In this document: piece after piece, positions 1 to 8,579 of the stretch | Layout: the number at the start of each line of letters is the position of its first letter | Position numbering within the stretch: position 1 is the first letter of the stretch | Source: Trifolium pratense | Lineage: Eukaryota; Streptophyta; Magnoliopsida; Fabales; Fabaceae | Length of the DNA: 64,000 nt | Assembly: GCF_020283565.1 (NCBI RefSeq) | Contig: NC_060062.1 | Span: 56,442,439 to 56,506,438 of the forward strand | Reading direction: 5' to 3' | Position numbers and translations under genes: made by a program | Notes under the pieces: generated by a model | Databases searched by the model: none | Seen by the model: only the letters and a program-made list of their open reading frames with translations | Told to the model about the DNA's origin: nothing

Positions 1-19
1 TTTCCGCCCCAGGCGGAAA
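1..19. repeat. Perfect inverted repeat TTTCCGCC/GGCGGAAA
   Basis: Eight-base arms at 1-8 and 12-19 with a three-base loop. It lies roughly where the related LTRs have clusters of TTCGCT/AGCGAA palindromes. It may extend or repeat to the left of the window. Confidence 0.8.
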
Positions 20-236
20 TGCTGCAGATTTCACCAATTTTTCATCTGCTGTCTTCCTTTGCATGTATTTTCAATCAGTGGCTTATTCTTACATGATTGT
101 TGATGATTGTTGATGCTTGTTGATGTTTGTTGATGCTTGTTGATGAAGAATGATGTGTTGATGAATTGTTGATTATATTTGTGAATTATAATTGTTGTTG
201 ATTGTTGATGATGTTTGTTTAAATATCAAAGAAGTA

Positions 237-543
237 TATTAAGGTGTTAATCAACTTAATAAAGAAGGATATTAGAGTATGTTATTCTAATAAAGAAGTA
301 TATCGAATTATGTTATTCGATAAAGACGGATATTAAGGTATTGATTATCTTAATAAAGACGGACGTTGGATAGTGTTCCACGTTATTGTTGACGGGCTAT
401 ATGCCAAAATTGTTGATGAATATATTCATGAGTTTGAGTGCATGCATCATGAATATTTAGGGATATTGGCTTGTCCAATAAAGAAGGATATCGAACTATA
501 TTTGTTTGATAAAGACGGATATCGGAGGTGAAATACTCTGATA
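237..543 (+). repeat. Array of about nine stem-loops with a constant linker
   Basis: Successive units share a linker AAAGAAGGAT or AAAGACGGAT, but each has a different pair of complementary arms: TATTAAG/CTTAATA, ATTAGA/TCTAAT, ATCGAAT/ATTCGAT, TATTAAG/CTTAATA, ACGTtGGA/TCCACGT, ATATTCATGA/TCATGAATAT, TATTGG/CCAATA, ATCGAAC/GTTTGAT, ATCGGAG/CTCTGAT. The last two deviate only by G-U pairs on the + strand. The same array appears in reverse complement in element E, where copia G is inserted next to the ATATTCATGA unit. Confidence 0.85.
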
Positions 544-1333
544 AAGACGATGGTACCACATGCATTAGAGGTGTCTAGAGGACATAACATGAATGTGAAG
601 CATTAGATTGCATTAGGGATTATGTGTGCATTTTATAATAAATGATGTTTGACACATACTTGGTAAATGTTGATTGTTAATCTGTATGTGAGGAGCAGAG
701 TCCGTCATGACTATAAAATGAACAACGCAGGGTCCGTCATGACCATAATCTGAACAATGTATTTGTTGATGTTTTGGTATTGTCCGAGACGACGTGAAAC
801 TATATGTTTGGTGTATTTTGTGGATGTTTGATTAGGTGATAAATGAAGTATATGCATGATATATGAATATGCATGAATGATGGTGATGTATATGTATAAT
901 GTATGATTATGCATGTTTTTGTGAAGAAGTGTTTAAGTACCATTTACTTACACTTGTATAATTTGAGTATGTTATCTAACTCTCTTTTATGTGTTATGTG
1001 CTGGACCGTTGGGGGTCCAGATTTACAGGTTTTGTGGTATTCGATGTCGAGTCGTCGGTGAAGCTCTGCTCTGATTGTGACACGGGAAAGGGTTTTATAT
1101 TGTATATAAAGTCTATTGTCTAGGTTGTTTTGTATAATCAATAAATACATTATTTGATTCAAAGATTTGTATAAACACTATTTTACTAATTAATTACATT
1201 AGTATTATGCATGATAGAGGAGTGTAATACTCGAACCGATATTCAATAAATTAAATGTGATTTTCCGTTGCGTATTTTGAAAAAAGATTTTTCTAAAGGT
1301 AGAAATATATAAATAATGGGTTTGGGTGTTACA

Positions 1334-2708
1334 CTGAACATTAGAAGAAATTTCTTGAGATGTATAATATGCAGGTCCCTGCATGTGTGGATGATTTAGT
1401 AGGATGATCAACTACTGATGGTTGATCCTCTTGTGTCCCCTTGCAAGAGTTATGGACTATTATGGTATCTCCAGACCATACTTCAGGATGAAACTCATGG
1501 GTTGAGATTGATGTTTGAATTGATGCTGAAGCATTATCTCAAGGATCTACCTCTTCAGCCAAGGATGTGGGTTCTACTCAATGTGGAGTACAAGGTCAAG
1601 CCACTGACCTAATCTGAATAATTTGTGGCAAGCTGTCATGACCGAGTGTCATTTTCTGGTGCTAGATATGCGTAGAAGAAGGATGTCAGATCTAATGTCC
1701 TACCTTGTATGAGAAGGTAATCCTATCTGACAAATGATAATTACTTTAATGGGAGCTGAGTGTTTTGTATATCCTCTGTTGATGTTGTGCATAAGACTGA
1801 TGGTGAACACTTTGACGAGAGACTGAGTATTTGTTTGGGGAGTAGTATTGTTTGTTTGATGTGGCTCAATGCTCTAATATATGCTGAAGCATCGTTTTAC
1901 CTGAGAATTTATTTTTCTCAGCTTTGTGGGAATTTATCTTTCCCCAGTGATTCTTTTATGAGAGTTTATTTCTCTCCATTGTATTCAGACATTTTTTTTT
2001 TTTTTGGAAAAACCAGTATGATCTGCACTGGTGGTACTATGTTAAGAGCTTCTTGAATGATGTTTATGCACAATGAGTCCTTTGAATGATGATTTACGAA
2101 CCAACATAACTGGGTTTTGAAATAAGAGGCTGGTGACCCAAATGATGTTGGAACATCATAATTTTTTATGGGTGTTTTGTGGAAGGTGCTTGGGATTGTG
2201 CATGGGAGTGCTCAAGCAGTATGGTTAGAAGAGGCGCTTCCGACTATGTGAATCAGAATGTGGATGATCTGATAGTATGTTCTGGCTATGCATGACATCT
2301 TGCCTATTCAAAAGGTCATGATACAGAGTGTAGTTCTGCAAGGACAATGATCATATGTATCCTTGTTAAGTGAAGGGGTCAGAGTGCTTGGATGTATTCT
2401 CAAGGAGTGAGAATATCTAACTCAGGGTTGACTCTACTGAGGGAGTTGATGTTTCTCTCCAACATGAAAGGATGAAGTCTTTCGCATGTTTTCCCCTCTC
2501 GAGGTTTCATCTTCTGATGGAGCATTGGTTATCCATGACGAGAAGAGTCGTGTGTTTATCTGTGAACTGTTGCTACAATGATACATATATTGTCTAGAGT
2601 ATTGTTCTAGCTTGTGGAGATCTTATGCCTCATAAGAGGATATGATGTCAGACAACATGTTGTGACATTATGAAATTATTTGTGATCTTAACAAGGAATG
2701 GTTGATTC
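1334..2708 (+). pseudogene. Decayed copia element D, first fragment
   Basis: No long ORF survives. This stretch lies between LTR F and the E1 insertion; across E1 it resumes with recognisable copia RT/RNase H remnants on the + strand. In this part I cannot assign domains with confidence. It holds a run of T at about 1990-2006 and three short hairpins at 1901-1976. The last five bases, 2704-2708 (GATTC), are the left target-site copy of E1. Assignment to one old copia copy is inference. Confidence 0.5.
1901..1976. repeat. Three consecutive hairpins with a shared TTTATT loop
   Basis: CTGAGAA/TTCTCAG (1901-1921), GGGAA/TTCCC (1928-1944) and GAGAG/CTCTC (1960-1976) all enclose a TTTAT-type loop but have different arms. 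A fourth, AGAGAA/TTCTCT with the same loop, is at 11569-11587 in the continuation of D. Confidence 0.7.
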
Positions 2709-3485
2709 TGTAACGACCCAAAATTTAGTATTCGTTATTTAATTATTTTATTACGCGAGGGCGTGATTTATAATTAAATTATTAAGCGGTGAATAATCAT
2801 TTAGCGAGAACGTAAGTTAATGAGCGAGAAGTTATGTTGTTTGGGCCTTTGGGCGTGGAATAGGCATTGGGCCTAAGCCAAGTGGGCTTTGATCCATGAG
2901 AATAGAGAGAGAGCTATAAGTAGCCAAGTCAACCATGAATAGTCTCATAAGTTGCAATTCTTGAGAAGTTGAAGAGCTTAGCTAGGGCAAGGAGCTCATG
3001 GGGGAGAAAGAGAAGAGCAAGCTTGTGGATTCGTCGAGCTAAGGTACGAGAGTTAGATTACATATTCGTGAGTGATTCGGAAGAGGGGAGGATGTCGATT
3101 CCTCCATTCCCAAACTCTTTCCACTCTATTTTCTTGTGGGTTTTGTGGGTGATTTTCTTAATGGAAAATGGATTCTTTTGATCCTAACATGTGTAGTGAA
3201 CTCATGGTAGATGAGGTAAACAACTTTGGGGAGTTGAAAATGGGAATATGTAGATGTTTGATCAATGATTTGCATGTTTATGCAACTTTGCTTATTTTGC
3301 AAGAAATTGGCATGATTTTGATTATTTGAGGTATTTGGATGTTTGGAAGGGATGATTAATGTTCCTTGATACCATATATGTTTGGAATGGCTGTTTATAT
3401 GAATTTATAACATGTTTGGATGAATTTTTGAGTTGATTCAATGTTAAACCGCCTTAGAAAACTCAAGAACAGATATTTCTGGTGT

Positions 3486-3715
3486 AGTTCGCTACGGATT
3501 CGCTACGGATTCGCTTAGCGAATAAGTTCGCTACGGATTCGCTACGGATTCGCTTAGCGAATAAGTTCGCTACGGGTTCGCTATCTGTTCGCCATGTACC
3601 TGCAACCCTCTGATGTAGTTCGCTACCTGTTCGCTACAGCGAACGTGTTCGCTACGTGTTCGCTACGTGTTCGCTACGTGTTCGCTACGGGTTCGCTACG
3701 GATTCGCTCAGCGAA
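3486..3715. repeat. TTCGCTAC / TTCGCTTAGCGAA palindrome cluster (5' LTR copy)
   Basis: About 16 TTCGCTA-like modules, several paired with AGCGAA to form perfect palindromes such as TTCGCTTAGCGAA. An identical block is at 9357-9586. Diverged versions occur in E2 (21849-22013, 40846-41005), E (53948-54063) and H (58811-58976). Confidence 0.9.
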
Positions 3716-4254
3716 CAGCACTGTGACAGCAACTTTTTGATAATTGTTTTAAGTGCAATTAGGCGCTTGTAACATGGTTTAAGGGTATCCTTACATGTTT
3801 GTTGATACATGTTGATGTTGTTAATGCTTATTGTTAATCGTTATATGATTCGCACGCGTATGCAATGACTTGTAGTTCAAGTGACTATGTTTATGTTTTA
3901 GCATTAATTTACAATGTTAAGGAAATGATGTGTGTTTTATGACATAAGTGTAAATGAAACCTTATGTGTATAAAAATGGTTATGCAGATAATTATCATGT
4001 GAATAATTATGATTGGAGTGATAGGATATTGTGTTATCCTAATGTGTTAGATGTTGGAATTGTGTTTCCGCATCAGTGAATGAATAGCTTCGAGCTAGAT
4101 AGCGTCATGTATTTGATGTGTTTAAAAGTAATCATGCATTCATGAATAATTGTGTTATGGGAATCATGTGAATTCCAATAATTGATGAAAATGGACTATG
4201 TTTATGAAAAGTGGCCGAAGATGGGATTATGTTATCCGAGATCTGGAGCCCATA

Positions 4255-4651
4255 TCCAAACATGATATAAAACTGTGTGACTCCTCTTTATGGGAGAGAT
4301 GGTTGATGATAACCATATCCTACATGATATAAAACTGTTATTGAGCTTATCCAAGGGAGATAAGGTGGTTCGGTAAGTTCCGACGCATCCAACAAGATGT
4401 AAAACTGGGTTCATCTTAAATGGGGTGAATAGCAGCATCCGACATGATGTAAAACTGTGTTGGCTTATCCAAGGGAGATAAGATGGTTCGGTAAGTTCCG
4501 ACATATCCAGCATGATATAAAACTGTTCTTGGTCCACCGTTGGTGAGACGCTTATCCAGCATGATGTAAAACTGTTCTTGGTCCACCGTTGGTGAGACGC
4601 TTATCCAGCATGATGTAAAACTGTTCTTGGTCCACCGTTGGTGAGACACCT
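4255..4651 (+). repeat. Linker/hairpin array, including 49-bp tandem repeats (5' LTR copy)
   Basis: A linker of the type ATCCnnCATGATATAAAACTG recurs seven times. Between linkers lie different hairpins: CTCC/GGAG, ATGGTT/AACCAT, CTTATC/GATAAG, TCGG/CCGA, TTCATC/GGTGAA, CACC/GGTG. The last three units (about 4505-4651) are near-exact 49-bp repeats. The same array is at 10126-10522. Confidence 0.85.
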
Positions 4652-4852
4652 TGGTACCACATGCATTAGTCGTGTCTAGGGATGACATGACATTGGATAA
4701 TTGGCATTAGATGCATTAGGGTAAATGCACATGTATTTGATAATTGTTATGTGACAATATCTGATTGGATTGTAATGTGTTTTCCGTATGTGTTAAGCTT
4801 TGGAATTTACTAATTGTTTAATACTGTGATTGTTGCCATGACTTGGTATGTG

Positions 4853-5049
4853 AGTAGAGTCCGTCATGACTATAAAATGAACAAGTGTAGAGTCCGTCAT
4901 GACTATAAAATGAACAAGTGTAGAGTCCGTCATGACTATAAAATGAACAAGTGTAGAGTCCGTCATGACTATAAAATGAACAAGTGTAGAGTCCGTCATG
5001 ACTATAAAATGAACAAGTGTAGAGTCCGTCATGACTATAAAATGAACAC
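4853..5049 (+). repeat. Six 33-bp tandem repeats with TATA-like motifs (5' LTR copy)
   Basis: Each unit contains GTCCGTCATGACTATAAAAT, with a perfect GTCATGAC palindrome next to TATAAAA. There are no spacers between units, so this is not a CRISPR array. The identical 3' LTR copy is at 10724-10920. LTRs F and E retain only two degenerate units. Confidence 0.95.
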
Positions 5050-5238
5050 TTTAGTAGTGTCCGAGAAGACGTGAAACTATATGATTGGTGTGTTTGTAAA
5101 TGAATGATTGATTGGTAGTCGTATTTGACGATGTATGTGCGTGAGTTAGAAATGTATGATAGCGTGTGAAGTGTGTAGTATACTACTCACACTTATATTT
5201 ATGTTTATGTTTTCTAACTCTCTGCTTTGTGTTAATTG

Positions 5239-5258
5239 CTGGACCTTTGGGGGTCCAG
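5239..5258 (+). repeat. Conserved LTR hairpin CTGGACC/GGTCCAG
   Basis: Seven-base arms around a TTTGGG loop, followed by a conserved stretch ending GACACGGG. Present in every long gypsy LTR of the window; in E2 and H the right arm is GGTTCAG, which changes a G-C pair to G-U. Confidence 0.8.
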
Positions 5259-5625
5259 GTTGACAGGTTATGTGTTAGCCTCGTCCGAGTGCAATGGTGA
5301 AGCTCTGCTCTGATTGAGACACGGGAAAAAGGGGTTTTTATATGTATATGCATGTAGTCCTCTTAGTATACTCTGTTGGTCTTAAGCTTTCATTTGAAAA
5401 GTATCCGTTTTGTATAACTAATAACGCATCGTTCGATGCGAGGTTTTGTTTTTAGTTCATTCGAATATTTTACTAGATAAATGTATTAGTATTATCTTTG
5501 AATGAAGTTTGTGATATTCAAACCAGCGCTTTATAAATCAGATTTTCAATTTTTCCGCGGCGTATTTTCGAAAAAGATTTTATAAAGGCAGAGTTAATTA
5601 AATAACGGGTTTGGGTGTTACAAAG

Positions 5626-5637
5626 TGGTATCAGAGC
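5626..5637 (+). promoter_or_regulatory. E1 primer binding site (tRNA-iMet)
   Basis: TGGTATCAGAGC, the usual complement of the plant initiator-Met tRNA 3' end, starts four bases after the LTR end. Confidence 0.95.
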
Positions 5638-8565
5638 AGGTCGTCTTCGGACTGTGAGGTTACGTGTCAATCAGAGCCGGTCTGTGCAGTCAGATCGAGT
5701 GAGCGTGTGTGCCAGTTGTGTCTGTCTTTTCTTGTTGTGTGTACTTGATGCGATTGATACTTATCATTGTTATAAGTTATCAAGTCAAGTAGTGGTTGAG
5801 TATTTTTATGCTTAAGTTTTAAAAATTTGTGTGGTTTGAACTTTTGGTTTGTAGATGCTTATTGCTAACAGTTGATGATCCAGCATGATGTAAAACTGCA
5901 TGTGATGAAGATTTTGTTGAAAATATAAGATTATTTTCTTTTGAGTAAGTGAAAATGAATTTTTCACTAGAGTGAGAAAGGAGTAGGATGTAAGTAGATC
6001 CTAATGTGTGTTGTTATATGTTTGTTTATAACATGTGGTAGATTGATTACTAGTACTTAGTGTGGTTCTTTAATTGAACTATGTGAATGTATTCTCATGA
6101 TGAGAACTTGTTTGAGAACATGCTATGTTTTATACATGTTTGAGTAGATGTTGTAAGTATGCGGACAAACGAAATGTAATGCATGTACTTGACTCGATGT
6201 CTTGTGTACATGGATGTTTCATTGTCTTACATATAGTTTAGTTATAAATATATGTATAGACATGTGGTAGTAATTATGTATGCTAGTTGTTACGTAGGTT
6301 GTTACGTTAGCATAGACGGGAATAGTGTGTTTATGTATTTTGCAGTGGTGTGTTTGTCAAGAGGACTGCACAGGGGTTTTGAGTAGATGCTTAGATATCT
6401 TACCTTATGTTTACCCTTTTCATACGACATGCATGTGAATGCTGTCGGTATTAGATTTCTCTTGGGAGGAATAAATTTGGAATCGATAGGACGGTTAGGT
6501 GCTTACACCGGATGTTCTAGTGGAAGTATAAAGGTGGGTTTGAGATAAGTGGGGGAGAAGATTTTGTCTCTCCAAGATGTTTCGAACGCGAGAAGTAAGG
6601 ACGAATAGAGATGTTCTTGAAGTGGGTTGTTTAAGATTGAGTAGCGTTGTTCGAAGTGGAATTCTTATTTGGAGAATACTTTGGAGGAAGTATCAGATGA
6701 TCATTTCGGAGTGAGTCGGAATGAAGTTGTTTAGCCGTAGGGAGAATGTGGCCATTGGGGAACGATGGAGCAGATTGAATGTTAAGTGAACACCGTTGCT
6801 GGGAAACGGAGAAGACGTGTGCATCAAGGGTAAGAAAACCTAGTGATGATCATACGACGAGTATGCGAATGGTGAATACCTTGAGGGTTAAGTTAAGTGG
6901 GAGGTTGATGTCAAGGATGGAAGGTGTGGTTAGGGAACTGAAAACCCGACTACAATAAGTGGGACTGGTGGTGTTTCTAGCGGAACTCGTAGGAAGAATG
7001 TTCCATTGTTTGGTTGTCTTTCACTTGATGGTTCATCCTCAAAGAGGAGGAAGAGTGATAAAGATGGAAGCTTTGTTGATGAAAAGTTTTCAGAGGAATC
7101 TGATGAGAGTTGTGTTGGAATCAACAAGACGGAGATCATGGTTGTTTGGAAATCAACTTTTGATAGTAGCTGAGATTAAATATGGAATTACTAGGTGATC
7201 GAGAAGAGCCTAGGAAGGATTTATAGCGGCTGAGTGTGTTAGAACCGAGTAGTCATTTCTTGGAAAGATTTGAGAAGCTTAGAAAATAGATGTGAAGGTT
7301 GGAGAACCGTTAGTGTTATTTAACCAAGGAAAAAGAAGTGAATTCTCAGAAGTAGATGAGAATGGAATTAAGAAATACCGTGTTAGAAATTGGTATACTT
7401 GTTAAGTTATCGAGTGGTAGTGGATTGTACGAGTAGTAGAGTTATTCCGAGATGGAAATGGGATAACAATTTGATGGATTTTGAAAGAGTTTGTCGAGAA
7501 GGAAATATTTTCATTTAGATGGTGATCGGACAATTAGTGTCGAGGGTGGATGAACCTTTGGAGGTTGAAATAAAGCTAAGTGTGAAGTGTCGTATTTGAA
7601 TAATTGGAAATATGAAAGTATCAGAGAAAGTGTTTTGTACCATTCGGAAGTAAGAATGAGATTGACAACGACTTATTGGAAAAGTCGGTGGAGACTAAGT
7701 GATGTTGGGAACATCGTATATGTTAGAGTAGTATAGTAATACTATGTGGGAAGGAAATAAATGATTATGGATATTTTCGTCGTGAACGGTGGGATGATAG
7801 TGAGTCGACGAGTGACTTAAGGTAATATTTTGGATAAGAATATTTCGACGGGAAATGATATCGGGAAGGTCATGTTAAGGAAGTCAGAAATTGGATAAGA
7901 GATTATTTGGAAAATAAAACAGTTATGTTGAATGTTCGACGCAATGATTTGGGGAATTGCAAGGAAAAGAATTTGACGGTTGGATAGTATATTTTTGGCA
8001 TGTGTTAAGAAATTTGAGAAGTTAGACAGCAGATGAGCGTAGGAGTTGTGCTACCGAATGAATGGTTGGAGTGAGATTCGACGCAGTTAAGAACTTATGG
8101 AATTTGAAAAGTTGTGAAGTATGCAACGGAAGGGTCTTTCGGAGTATTTTGGGTTAAGTGGTTTTGTTTTGGAGTGGTGCTGCGAGTACCGTAAGATGTT
8201 AAGAGAAAGTTTTAAGTAGTTTGATGAGAATGGTTTATGCCATCATCACGATTGTTGACTATCTATCGACAAATCAAGGGATTAGCTGTCCTTGATCTAT
8301 TGTTGATGAGTAGACGAGATTGTGTCGATTGGGATTGACTGATTTTGTCAAACTGGGTATGATTTGGAGTTTGTATGTGTTGTTGGTATGAATTCGGAAG
8401 AAGTGTGATTTTGAATCGGGGTTTGTGTAAGAGACCGTATCGGTTAAGGTGTTATGACTAAGAAACCCGTTGGTTAGAATGCAAGTTGGGAATTAGAAAG
8501 TCGGATGAGGGAGTTTATCCGGAGTTGTGTTTTGGTCGGGTAATTTTCGAGGGCGAAAATCTTTT

Positions 8566-8579
8566 AAGGGGGGTAGAGT
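8566..8579 (+). promoter_or_regulatory. E1 polypurine tract
   Basis: AAGGGGGGTAGAGT directly before the 3' LTR start TGTAACG; primes plus-strand synthesis. Confidence 0.9.

Larger units (their letters stand above)
1..1333 (+). mobile_element. 3' part of a long gypsy LTR (element F)
   Basis: The right end reads GGGTTTGGGTGTTACA, the same terminus as the other long LTRs here. The sequence matches, in reverse complement, the split LTR of element E at 43826-44777 and 53579 onward, including the CCGTCATGAC/TATAAAATG motif near 700-760 and the CTGGACC hairpin near 1000. No primer site follows position 1333, so it is a 3' LTR or solo LTR; its start lies left of the window. It contains the stem-loop array (237-543) and a perfect inverted repeat at 1-19. 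No coding content. Confidence 0.85.
2709..5622 (+). repeat. E1 5' LTR
   Basis: Starts TGTAACGACCC and ends GGGTGTTACA. In order it holds a palindrome-rich TTCGCTAC block (about 3486-3715), a linker-plus-hairpin array (about 4255-4651), six 33-bp tandem repeats containing TATAAAATG (about 4853-5049), the CTGGACC/GGTCCAG hairpin (5239-5258), and a conserved GAAGCTCTGCTCTGATT block near 5300. Short ORFs here are repeat translations, not genes. Confidence 0.95.
5623..8579 (+). mobile_element. E1 internal region, non-coding
   Basis: 2957 bp with no ORF longer than about 80 codons. It begins with a leader containing the primer site and one copy of the LTR linker (about 5878-5898). Later parts are colinear with the internal region of E2, and to a lesser degree of E. 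Degenerate purine-rich text suggests decayed coding sequence, but nothing translates. It ends with CGAGGGCGAAAATC and the polypurine tract. Confidence 0.85.

Noticed and set aside
2969..3181. 70-codon ORF in E1 LTRs (also 8840-9052)
   Set aside because: Identical only because the LTRs are identical; the E2 LTR lacks the ORF.
4232..4688. ORFs of 101 and 90 codons on the minus strand (copies at 10103-10559, 22270-22623, 25844-26197, 41261-41614)
   Set aside because: They follow the linker/hairpin repeats, lie antisense in LTRs and show no protein-like conservation.
4853..5049. CRISPR-like array
   Set aside because: Units are directly adjacent with no unique spacers, and the context is a plant LTR.
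4793..5074. Overlapping ORFs of about 80 codons on both strands with an 11-residue repeat (also 10664-10945)
   Set aside because: They are translations of the 33-bp tandem array; 33 is divisible by 3, so several frames stay open.
5626..5637. tRNA gene
   Set aside because: Only the 12-base primer complement is present, not a tRNA cloverleaf.
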